This document shows, piece after piece, positions 1-5,858 of a stretch of DNA of 7,684 nucleotides. How positions within the stretch are numbered: position 1 is the stretch's first letter; every line of letters starts with the position of its first letter. Position numbers and translations under genes: made by a program. The notes under the pieces are model-generated. The model saw only the letters and a program-made list of their open reading frames with translations. It ran no database searches and was not told the origin of the DNA. Source of the stretch: an uncultured Chloroflexota bacterium (lineage in GTDB: Bacteria; Chloroflexota; Anaerolineae; Aggregatilineales; Phototrophicaceae); NCBI GenBank assembly GCA_937870805.1, contig CALMZT010000666.1, forward strand, positions 1-7,684, written 5' to 3'.

Positions 1-149
1 ACACCGAACTTTGAACCCTTTTTCAAACCTTCCTTCCCAAAACTGTCCCCCCGCCAGCCGCAAGCAGAGAAAGGGGGAGAAATACGGGAGCACTCACTGT
101 TTTTAAGTCTCTCCGCTGGCGTGTAAGCGAAGCGGCGAGATTTAGAGAG

Positions 150-206
150 GGGTTGTAAGAAACGGCGAAGGTTTTTAAACACGCGCGTGCCTTGCCCCTA
201 CAACCC
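150..206. repeat. Long inverted repeat with palindromic loop
   Basis: The arms GGGTTGTA (150-157) and TACAACCC (199-206) are perfectly complementary over 8 bp. Inside them GGC (164-166) pairs with GCC (194-196) and AAGG (168-171) with CCTT (190-193), with one bulged base at 167. The terminal loop contains the perfect 10-bp palindrome CACGCGCGTG at 180-189. This nested arrangement is typical of mobile intergenic palindromic elements or of a folded RNA, and the sequence alone does not separate the two. Confidence 0.5.
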
Positions 207-245
207 GCAATCTTCCCCCTCATTTTTAGAAAATTATTTGGTCGG

Positions 246-304
246 GTGTTCTCGCCTCCACCCCGGCGTCCCTCCCCCGGCTGAGGGGTGGGGGCGGAGG
301 ACAC
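246..304. repeat. GC-rich inverted repeat
   Basis: GTGT (246-249) pairs with ACAC (301-304), CCTCC (255-259) with GGAGG (296-300), and ACCCC (260-264) with GGGGT (285-289), leaving internal bulges. The hairpin ends 8 bp before the plus-strand terminator, so both would sit at the 3' end of any plus-strand transcript. The strand asymmetry, a C-rich left arm and a G-rich right arm, is strong. Confidence 0.45.
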
Positions 305-311
305 GCATTTG

Positions 312-345
312 AACGGGCGAGCCTGTGAGGTTCGCCCTGTTTTTT
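312..345 (+). terminator. Strong intrinsic terminator, plus strand
   Basis: GGGCGAGCCT at 315-324 pairs with AGGTTCGCCC at 328-337 through ten pairs (one G-U at 321/331) around a 3-base loop, followed closely by six T residues at 340-345. The other strand has no T run after the stem, so the direction is plus. No plus-strand gene in the window ends here. The terminator therefore serves a transcript that starts within 1-311 or to the left of the window. Confidence 0.8.
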
Positions 346-602
346 ACTTAGAAAGCGCAAACAGGATTAAGAGAAGTGCCAAGTGGTACTTCGTGATTTC
401 AAACAGTGGGCGATGCGGTGGTACGCGGCGCGTGCGGGGGATGCCCATGCGAACCGTGCGCGGTGGCACAATGGGTCGTGTTTTGGTTGCAGTTTGTTAC
501 AAGGATACGTCATACAAAAATCGGCGCGGAACGTTAGAAAGGGTTGGGAATTTCTAGCGATGCGCGTTGTAAGGCTTTGACACATGTGTCGTCCGATTAT
601 TC
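346..602. other. Intergenic stretch without a recognisable gene
   Basis: These bases separate the plus-strand terminator from the stop codon of the restriction-modification gene. Short open frames on both strands have no ribosome binding site and no recognisable composition. An 18-bp near-palindrome lies at 374-391 (AAGTGCCA, two bases, TGGTACTT, with one G-T pair). A perfect 12-bp palindrome lies at 579-590. I see no minus-strand terminator with a T tract for the gene that ends at 603. Confidence 0.5.
579..590. repeat. Perfect 12-bp palindrome after the R-M gene
   Basis: GACACATGTGTC reads the same on both strands and lies 12 bp beyond the stop codon of the restriction-modification gene. 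It has no loop and no flanking T tract, so it is a poor intrinsic terminator. Its two-fold symmetry fits a dimeric DNA-binding protein better. A link to the adjacent gene is only suggested by position. Confidence 0.5.
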
Positions 603-3600
603 TCACAGTCCCAACACACGGCGCGCGACGACATCAATCGCTTCTAACTCATCCTTCACTGCCGCGCGTGATTGATCGCGGATAGTATAGACGCTACCTT
701 TCAACCCGCCGCTGGCTTTTAATGCTTGGATTTTGGCGTGTGCCGCCTGACTCAGCCGTGCAAGTGCCATGTGATCGGCGTTGTTCACGTCGAACGGTGG
801 AATGGAGCAGGCTTCAAAAGGTGTGCGTGTTATATCACGTTCACCTTTATAAAGACCGCGTGTTTGAAATGCTTTGATGGCGATGTCCACAGAAGGAGTA
901 TTTAGGATAGCACTTAGATAATGAGCTTCTGCTACAACGGGTGTACTATAAGCATAGGTAGTGTAATCCCAAACAAACCCCTGCGTAGGATGTTGATGCA
1001 TCACCGGACGCTGTGCGGCTTCATCTAACACAAATGCAGAAATATGTGTTCCGCTTTTGTTATAGATGACTTTATTCTCTTGGCGCGGTTTTTGCTTTGT
1101 CAGGAGTTTTTGGTAATCGAGTCGCTCTAGCCATGACATCGCGGTTGATACTTTTTTCTTGCTATCCCACTCTGCTTTAACTTTCTCGAACCAGTCCCAA
1201 CTTTCCAAATGGTGTTTCTCAAAGAAATCAGCTTCGGTGGTCAACAGGGTTATTGTGCCTTCATCGTTCACCCTTGCGGGGAGTGCCACCATATGTAGTC
1301 GTTCATAGCCAAACGGGACAAGATGTTTACTGAGCAGCGTTGCATATAAATAGGCATTCGCTACTGCCCCATTCAGCCGAATTCCTTTATAAGGTACTTT
1401 AGCATCTTTATCGACATCAGGATCAGTTGCCATCGCAGTAGCGTAAGCACCCGGCTCTGGTTTCACAAAACATAAAGTGCGCGGAACAAGGGTTGCGCCT
1501 TGCTGAAAGCGATCATAGTAGTATGAGCTGCGCACTTCAGAGTCTACAAATTGTACTGTTCCCTGCCGTTTCTTGAGAATAGGTTGTACCTCACTGAGAC
1601 TCATCTCATGTGCGGGAAGTTTGCCACTGTAGCGCACGCTTGGGAGACTCCCCTTAAGCAAGATATTCCCCGCCTGGACAATAACGCAAGTCTCCACATT
1701 AAATAAAGGAGTGACTTCTTTCAAATCAATCACACGGGTGAAGCCCAGCGCCTGGAAGGGACGGTGCTGTTTCGCTCCTGTAATGACTGCACGCGGCATG
1801 ACAAAGGCAATTGTGCCTTCTGGCTTGAGGTAGCGCTCACGTGCATGGACAAAAAACAACGTACTTAAGTCCATCTGCGTGAACAGTTTTACATCGTCGC
1901 TTTCCAATAGCCGATAGCGTTGATAAAGGTTTTTAACTTCGCTTTGATAAGTACGGCTTTTGATGAAACGGTAGGACAGCCAGGGCGGATTACCGACTAC
2001 TACATCAAATTTGCGTTGTGCTAATATAAGCGGTTGTGCCTGATTTTTGAGGATATATGACCAAATACCGTTACGTTTTTCCTGAATCAACTTCAACAGC
2101 AAACGATAATTGCTACGCCATAGGGTCGGTGTTAAATCACTGACCACACCTGCTGAGACCTTCGCTGTTTGCCCTAAAGTTTTATCAACAAAATTCATGA
2201 AATACTGCCCATAAATCTCCTGTTTAAACAGATCACCGGAGGAACGGGAGGCATATTCATACATAGCATTGACAACTTCGGAAAATTGATCGGAAGCCAT
2301 CGCCGCAGAAAGCGGGATGAAGAATTTTTCATCACGCGCTTCATCAACGAGAATCGGCAGCGTGTTTTTGTCACCATTGCCATTGCCAAGCTGTGCCAGC
2401 GCATCTGCTAGATAAATGGGTATCTCTATTTCAAACGCCCCTTCACTGCCGCTGCGCAGATGCTCAACCAACGCCAACAAATAGTTGATGCGTGCCACTG
2501 TCACCGCGAGTGGATGTACATCCATACCCATTACGTTGTCCGCGACAAAGCGTGCCAACTGCCAACCTGTCAACCCCTGTGCTGCCAAACGTTTGATCGT
2601 GGCAAATAAAAATGATCCACTCCCACATGCAGGATCAAGCAAACTTTGAGGATGCTGATAATTGATGTCCTCTAAGGTCAGTTCTGCTAACCAATCGGGG
2701 GTGTAGTATTCGCCTAAATCGTGGCGTGTACTAGGGTCAACAAGATTTTGATAAAGCTGTTTCAGCAAATCCTGATCAATGTGTTTGAGATCATAAACTA
2801 CCAAACCCAAAGCTAAACGGCGGAAAAGTTGTATCGCCTGGGGTTTGATTTCTGGCAGCAGCACCCACGAGTAGAAATCATTCTCGCCAATATTGCTTAC
2901 GGCGAAAGCAGTGAAAGCGTCACCACTGAGGATACGCTCCACCATCGTGTCGTTCTCTGGCAGACCTCTTAAGGCTGCGAATGCCAACAAACGTGCAAAC
3001 TGGCACAAGTAAGTATGGCGTAGATAGAGATCGTCGCCCTCTTTTTCTTCTAACTTACTGCCATAGACTTTGCTTAACAACTTGTCCCATTGGTCGCGCC
3101 AGATCGCCAGCGCGGGGAAGGCTTTGGCTTTTTCCAATAGTTCACCCAACGCCTTAAAAGCGGCTTGAAATGTCGGGCTGTTTCCGCCGAAACGTCCCAC
3201 AATGTCAGCACTCGTGGGAGGCTTGGCTTTCTGACTAAACAAGTAGGCATCTAAACGCACAAACGCGCCTTCAGGGTCATCGGCTTTCAGTTCAAAGGCA
3301 TCGGTTTGGCGCAGTTTGCCATCTTCCAGTAAATAGACCTGGAATTTCAAGCCATCACTTAAAATGCCCACGTAATTACGCTTGCTGCTCTTTAGATACT
3401 CAAGCAGTTGTTCGCGTGTCTTTTCCATTCCACTATCTAATGAACGCTTGAACTCAAACAGTAAATCACCAAACAGCGCATCCAAAAATCCGCGCCGTTC
3501 GCTGGTCAATACAATCGATTCTTCAATGCCCACATCGGCGTAATCAATGTGGAAGGCATCTTGCAAGAAGGATAAGAATAACCGTTTACGCTCCTGTTCC

Positions 3601-3665
3601 AATTTATTTTCAGCGCGGGCATTTTGGGCAGCAGTTATATATTTCTGAAAGGCGTCGGCAAACAT
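603..3665 (-). CDS. Single-chain restriction-modification protein (type IIG-like)
   Basis: The 1020-residue protein probably both methylates adenine at N6 and cuts DNA, acting in the cytoplasm as a defence or modification enzyme. Residues 58-73 read RGFLDALFGDLLFEFK, a PD-(D/E)xK-like nuclease core with candidate D62, E71 and K73. Residues about 160-310 look helical. The methyltransferase follows: GEYYTP at 318-323, the AdoMet-binding motif DPACGSGSF at 344-352, MGMDVHP at 379-385, and the catalytic NPPW at 559-562. Residues about 665-1020 form the putative target-recognition region, including GLYKGERDI (937-945), a motif seen near the C-terminus of many type IIG-like enzymes. Order and length suit type IIG and Eco57I-like families, and no separate S or R subunit is nearby. 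The start is an ATG with a weak AG-rich site (AGAGAG) upstream and a good promoter. GC is low: 21 of 60 bases at 2041-2100. A methylase-only BREX or DISARM protein is less likely because of the nuclease motif. The recognition sequence cannot be read. Confidence 0.85.
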   Translation of the reverse strand: MFADAFQKYITAAQNARAENKLEQERKRLFLSFLQDAFHIDYADVGIEESIVLTSERRGFLDALFGDLLFEFKRSLDSGMEKTREQLLEYLKSSKRNYVGILSDGLKFQVYLLEDGKLRQTDAFELKADDPEGAFVRLDAYLFSQKAKPPTSADIVGRFGGNSPTFQAAFKALGELLEKAKAFPALAIWRDQWDKLLSKVYGSKLEEKEGDDLYLRHTYLCQFARLLAFAALRGLPENDTMVERILSGDAFTAFAVSNIGENDFYSWVLLPEIKPQAIQLFRRLALGLVVYDLKHIDQDLLKQLYQNLVDPSTRHDLGEYYTPDWLAELTLEDINYQHPQSLLDPACGSGSFLFATIKRLAAQGLTGWQLARFVADNVMGMDVHPLAVTVARINYLLALVEHLRSGSEGAFEIEIPIYLADALAQLGNGNGDKNTLPILVDEARDEKFFIPLSAAMASDQFSEVVNAMYEYASRSSGDLFKQEIYGQYFMNFVDKTLGQTAKVSAGVVSDLTPTLWRSNYRLLLKLIQEKRNGIWSYILKNQAQPLILAQRKFDVVVGNPPWLSYRFIKSRTYQSEVKNLYQRYRLLESDDVKLFTQMDLSTLFFVHARERYLKPEGTIAFVMPRAVITGAKQHRPFQALGFTRVIDLKEVTPLFNVETCVIVQAGNILLKGSLPSVRYSGKLPAHEMSLSEVQPILKKRQGTVQFVDSEVRSSYYYDRFQQGATLVPRTLCFVKPEPGAYATAMATDPDVDKDAKVPYKGIRLNGAVANAYLYATLLSKHLVPFGYERLHMVALPARVNDEGTITLLTTEADFFEKHHLESWDWFEKVKAEWDSKKKVSTAMSWLERLDYQKLLTKQKPRQENKVIYNKSGTHISAFVLDEAAQRPVMHQHPTQGFVWDYTTYAYSTPVVAEAHYLSAILNTPSVDIAIKAFQTRGLYKGERDITRTPFEACSIPPFDVNNADHMALARLSQAAHAKIQALKASGGLKGSVYTIRDQSRAAVKDELEAIDVVARRVLGL

Positions 3666-3698
3666 AGCAGCTCTCTATCAATCGCGTAATGTAAGTAT

Positions 3699-3727
3699 AT
3701 TATAGCGCACCGCCTGCTCGGTACCAA
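3699..3727 (-). promoter_or_regulatory. Promoter of the restriction-modification gene
   Basis: On the minus strand a perfect -10 box TATAAT (3704-3699) lies 17 bp downstream of a -35 box TTGGTA (3727-3722, 4 of 6 matches to consensus). Transcription would begin near 3692 and leave a leader of about 27 bases before the ATG. Because a terminator sits just upstream at 3758-3794, this promoter should make the gene a transcription unit of its own. Confidence 0.7.
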
Positions 3728-3757
3728 AAATCTTGACGTTAGAGATGAACAAACGAT

Positions 3758-3794
3758 AAAAAATCCCCGTCTCCAATGATCGGAAACGGGGATT
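3758..3794 (-). terminator. Intrinsic terminator of the exported repeat-protein gene
   Basis: Read on the minus strand, AATCCCCGT (3794-3786) pairs with ACGGGGATT (3770-3762) over 9 bp. A further TCC/GGA pairing lies inside the loop after one mismatch. Six T residues (3763-3758) follow and overlap the base of the stem. It begins 21 bp after the TAA of the 587-residue gene and separates that gene from the restriction-modification gene downstream. Confidence 0.85.
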
Positions 3795-3815
3795 AAAAGC
3801 TCAATCTGTTCGTCT

Positions 3816-5579
3816 TTAGCGTATTGTTGGGTCGCTGATCCAGACATCCGGCGAGAACAGCGTTGCCCCCTCGATAATCAGGTTCGTCGTATACCCATAG
3901 GGGAACTCGTAGACGTTCAAGCCGTTGTACTGTGAAACCGCCGTGATTTCGACGCCAGTGTTGTTATTGAACACGCGAATCACAGGTTCGCAAGCGATCT
4001 GCGCGGGTTCCTGGCAAATCTCAAGCGCTACCTGTGCCGTGTTGGTCGCCGGGTTGTCCAGCAGGTAAGTCACGCGGATATAGTTCCACGAGACCTGTGT
4101 GAGTTCGTCGCGCAGATCCTCAGGACTGGGCACTGTTGGCGCGGGCGTGCCTGCGAAGATCAACTGCTCCAGCGGACCAGAGCCTGTGGGGGTCGGTGTG
4201 GGACCGGGACCATTACACCAGTTGGCGTCGCAGAACGTCAGCGGGCGCACACCTTCGAGCGTGGGAAGCTGATCGAAAATCTCCTGCGTCAGCGTTGTCC
4301 AGCGGCGGTCAATGAACACGGCGAAATCTTCACCACTGACGAACATCATGCTCGACGTGTTGAAATTGCGATACCAGGCGCGGAAGCGCACGCCAGCGGG
4401 CATCTGTCCCATGTATTGCAACGCCTGCACATCGAGATAGGCGAATGCCCACTGCGACTCCGCCATAAAACGGGACTCGCCTTCTGCTTCGGCGCTCACC
4501 ACATCCTGGACAGGCGGATTTTCAATCGCCTGATTGGCGACGGCTTCCGCTTGAGCACAGAAGTCAGCCGAGGCGGCAGGCAGGGTGAGCGTGTACTGCT
4601 GCTGCGCGATGAGCACAATATTCTGCTGTAACGGCGAACAGCGCATCAGTGGGTCTGTGCCTTGCCAACCATTCGGGCGCAAACCAACCCCCTGCGTTTG
4701 GTCGGCAAGCAGTTCGAGGTCGTGGCGTAAATTGCGATTGGAAAGGAACAGCGAATTGTTGACGAAGCCAATCCAGTCTGCTGGACGTACATCCTGCCCC
4801 AACAGCGTATCGGCAAGCGCTTCAAGGTCGAAATAGATGTCGCTAACCAACGTGGGCGAGTTGATGTCGCGGTTGCCAATCCAGTTGGCAGGGCGGTTGT
4901 CCAAGCCCAGGCGCTCATCTGCCAGGCGTTCAAGGTCGCCGCGAATCGCCAGAATCGAACTCGGCAGCGCGCTTTGCAGTTGGGTGTTCTCTGCGACGAC
5001 ACTGGTGGCGACGGCGTTGTCGGCTTCGTCACGCAGCGAACGGCAGTAATCCAGCACGGACTCAGGCGTTTGTGGACGCTGGTTATAAAACTGTCCGAGC
5101 GCGAACCACAGGTTTTGCAGTGAACGTTCGCAGCGAATAATCAGCGCCGAGCCACGCCATTCTGGGGGACGCTCCTCAGAGCCAAAGTGAGCATCTGCGG
5201 ACAGTTCCAGATCGTGACGAATGTTGCGCAGGAGTAACTGCGGATTGCGCGTCGTTGCGCCAATCCAACCCTCTGGGCGCGTGCCAATGCCAAAGATTTC
5301 GTCTGCCAGCAGTTCATTGTCGAACCACAGATCGACCAGCACCGTCGCTGATGCCAGGTCATCGTTGCCTGTCCAGTTGAGGGGACGCGACCCTTCGCCC
5401 AGCACCTGGTTCGCTAAAAATTCAAGATCGTTGCGCGTGTCCAGCAGATCGCGCTCAAAAAGGCTTGCCTGCTGGTCAGGCGCTGCCCATGCATAACTGA
5501 CCAGTCCGATGAAACATAACAGCGCAAGCAGCAGCCATGTACGTGGGGATGAAAACGGAATATAACGACGCATCCGCAT
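3816..5579 (-). CDS. Exported protein with six 36-residue modules
   Basis: I do not recognise this 587-residue protein. An N-terminal signal sequence is clear: basic residues, a hydrophobic stretch (about 15-29) and a likely signal peptidase site after AWA near residue 32. No second membrane segment is seen, so it is probably secreted or cell-surface. Six modules follow. Each reads roughly DLExLADxxLG, then RPxxWxG, with the first Asp at 51, 87, 123, 215, 251 and 287 and Arg-Pro 14 residues later. Modules 3 and 6 carry an extra helical segment with a Cys pair (C150/C179 and C314/C341). Residues 348-370 are a linker. Residues 371-455 and 470-587 look beta-rich and are joined by a Pro/Thr linker at 457-469 (GPGPTPTPTG). 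Further Cys pairs (450/455 and 522/530) suggest disulphides. Neighbours do not suggest a role. Binding to a ligand or the cell surface is possible but unproven. The start may be the second Met at 5573. Confidence 0.88.
   Translation of the reverse strand: MRMRRYIPFSSPRTWLLLALLCFIGLVSYAWAAPDQQASLFERDLLDTRNDLEFLANQVLGEGSRPLNWTGNDDLASATVLVDLWFDNELLADEIFGIGTRPEGWIGATTRNPQLLLRNIRHDLELSADAHFGSEERPPEWRGSALIIRCERSLQNLWFALGQFYNQRPQTPESVLDYCRSLRDEADNAVATSVVAENTQLQSALPSSILAIRGDLERLADERLGLDNRPANWIGNRDINSPTLVSDIYFDLEALADTLLGQDVRPADWIGFVNNSLFLSNRNLRHDLELLADQTQGVGLRPNGWQGTDPLMRCSPLQQNIVLIAQQQYTLTLPAASADFCAQAEAVANQAIENPPVQDVVSAEAEGESRFMAESQWAFAYLDVQALQYMGQMPAGVRFRAWYRNFNTSSMMFVSGEDFAVFIDRRWTTLTQEIFDQLPTLEGVRPLTFCDANWCNGPGPTPTPTGSGPLEQLIFAGTPAPTVPSPEDLRDELTQVSWNYIRVTYLLDNPATNTAQVALEICQEPAQIACEPVIRVFNNNTGVEITAVSQYNGLNVYEFPYGYTTNLIIEGATLFSPDVWISDPTIR
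4539..5441 (-). repeat. Two-copy, three-module coding duplication
   Basis: Residues 47-183 and 211-347 of the exported protein are two copies of one block offset by exactly 164 residues (492 bp). Each block holds three modules at exactly 36-residue (108-bp) intervals. The aligned Arg-Pro pairs fall at 65, 101 and 137, then 229, 265 and 301. Tryptophans fall four residues after each Arg. The copies have diverged in sequence but not in spacing, so selection appears to hold the length. This points to an old duplication of an already triplicated unit. Confidence 0.85.
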
Positions 5580-5582
5580 AAA

Positions 5583-5587
5583 CCTTT
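5583..5587 (-). promoter_or_regulatory. Ribosome binding site that questions the start
   Basis: AAAGG on the minus strand lies only 3 bases before the first ATG (5579) but 9 bases before the second (5573). The usual spacing is about 5-9 bases, so the second ATG is the better start. The protein would then have 585 residues beginning MRRYIPFSS, and the signal peptide is unaffected. Confidence 0.55.
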
Positions 5588-5625
5588 AAATTCAGATTGC
5601 GATTTAGCGTTGATTATACCCAAAA

Positions 5626-5653
5626 ATTATACTTTGGGCTTTACGCTTGCCCA
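5626..5653 (-). promoter_or_regulatory. Promoter of the exported repeat-protein gene
   Basis: A perfect minus-strand TATAAT (5631-5626) lies 16 bp downstream of TGGGCA (5653-5648, 4 of 6 matches to TTGACA). A second perfect TATAAT lies at 5618-5613 but has no good -35 box at the right distance. The promoter overlaps the divergent promoter of the tRNA gene. Confidence 0.5.
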
Positions 5654-5668
5654 CCGTTTTTGTATAAT
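5640..5668 (+). promoter_or_regulatory. Promoter of the tRNA-Gln gene
   Basis: TTTACG (5640-5645, 4 of 6 matches to TTGACA) and a perfect TATAAT (5663-5668) are separated by 17 bp. Transcription would start near 5675, about six bases before the mature tRNA, leaving a very short 5' leader for RNase P. The -35 box lies within the spacer of the divergent minus-strand promoter. Confidence 0.7.
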
Positions 5669-5680
5669 GACTTTCACCAT

Positions 5681-5751
5681 TGGGGGATAGTTCAATGGCA
5701 GAACGATGGCCTTTGGAGCCACTAATCTTGGTTCGAATCCAGGTCCCCCAG
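5681..5751 (+). tRNA. tRNA-Gln (anticodon UUG)
   Basis: The 71 bases fold as a standard cloverleaf: acceptor stem TGGGGGA/TCCCCCA with seven perfect pairs, D stem GTTC/GAAC, anticodon stem ATGGC/GCCAC, and T stem CTTGG/CCAGG with loop TTCGAAT. The seven-base anticodon loop CTTTGGA (5711-5717) places TTG at 5713-5715, which reads CAA (and CAG by wobble). The weak U1-A72 pair and discriminator G73 agree with glutamine identity. Two details are slightly unusual: an A27-C43 mismatch at the base of the anticodon stem, and G rather than A at position 37. CCA is not encoded (G73 is followed by CAGAG), so the cell must add it. The gene stands alone, with its own promoter and terminator. Confidence 0.95.
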
Positions 5752-5756
5752 CAGAG

Positions 5757-5790
5757 AAACCAGCCGCAAACACGCCGCTGGTTTTTATTT
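5757..5790 (+). terminator. Intrinsic terminator of the tRNA gene
   Basis: AAACCAGC (5757-5764) pairs with GCTGGTTT (5777-5784) over 8 bp, and a C-C mismatch followed by GC/GC extends the stem inward. The T-rich tail runs from 5782 to 5790, overlapping the stem. It begins six bases after the tRNA 3' end and should stop read-through into the mutarotase gene. Confidence 0.8.
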
Positions 5791-5804
5791 CCACACCATA
5801 AATG

Positions 5805-5855
5805 GTATCCTTACAGCCTCAAATCTTCGCCACTTAAAATTGTCTTTAAGGATAC
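5805..5855 (+). promoter_or_regulatory. Inverted repeat enclosing the mutarotase RBS
   Basis: GTATCCTTA (5805-5813) and TAAGGATAC (5847-5855) are perfectly complementary over 9 bp, with a further G-T pair outside. The right arm contains the ribosome binding site AAGGA (5848-5852), which ends 6 bases before the ATG at 5859. A second, local hairpin CTTAAA (5833-5838) / TTTAAG (5845-5850) shares that right arm, so the two pairings exclude each other. A possible promoter between the arms is CTTACA (5810-5815) and TAAAAT (5835-5840), but its 19-bp spacer is long. The element could be an RNA switch controlling ribosome access or a two-site operator. The arm centres are 42 bp apart, close to four helical turns. 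Confidence 0.5.
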
Positions 5856-5858
5856 TTT

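Larger units (their letters stand above)
1..311. repeat. Non-coding, inverted-repeat-rich region
   Basis: I see no credible gene here. The open frames on either strand are low-complexity translations rich in Gly, Arg, Pro and Ser, with no ribosome binding site. The region instead holds several complementary arms: CGCCAGC at 52-58 with GCTGGCG at 115-121, GGGGG at 73-77 with CCCCC at 215-219, GGGTTGTA at 150-157 with TACAACCC at 199-206, and GTGT/ACAC plus CCTCC/GGAGG flanking 246-304. Some pairings compete: 113-116 can instead pair with 132-135. The plus-strand terminator immediately downstream means a plus-strand transcript may cross this region. It could be a structured RNA, the 3' untranslated end of a gene to the left, or a dispersed intergenic repeat of the kind common in Chloroflexota. 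I found none of the conserved cores of RNase P RNA, tmRNA or SRP RNA. Observed: the pairings. Inferred: transcription. Confidence 0.5.

Noticed and set aside
23..304. A 93-residue minus-strand open frame at the left end
   Set aside because: It is low-complexity, lies across the inverted repeats, has no ribosome binding site and reads like the usual translation of GC-rich intergenic repeats.
1..345. RNase P RNA, tmRNA or SRP RNA in the structured region
   Set aside because: I looked for the GAGGAAAGTCC-type core, a tmRNA tRNA-like end and the SRP GGAAGGAAGCA core on both strands and found none.
288..606. Overlapping open frames on both strands (plus 288-557, plus 383-580, minus 367-606)
   Set aside because: They cross the strong terminator or the R-M stop codon, lack start signals and show no recognisable motif.
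603..3665. BREX PglX or DISARM methylase as part of a multi-gene system
   Set aside because: The N-terminal PD-(D/E)xK motif fits type IIG better, and the adjacent gene is an unrelated exported protein behind its own terminator.
4646..5032. A 128-residue minus-strand open frame within the exported-protein gene
   Set aside because: It is a shadow frame of the repeated coding region; Trp, Arg and Ser excess reflects the repeated DNA rather than a second protein.
5681..5751. tRNA gene as a phage or island attachment site
   Set aside because: No integrase and no second copy of the tRNA 3' end is visible; the tRNA is followed by its own terminator and housekeeping-type sugar genes.
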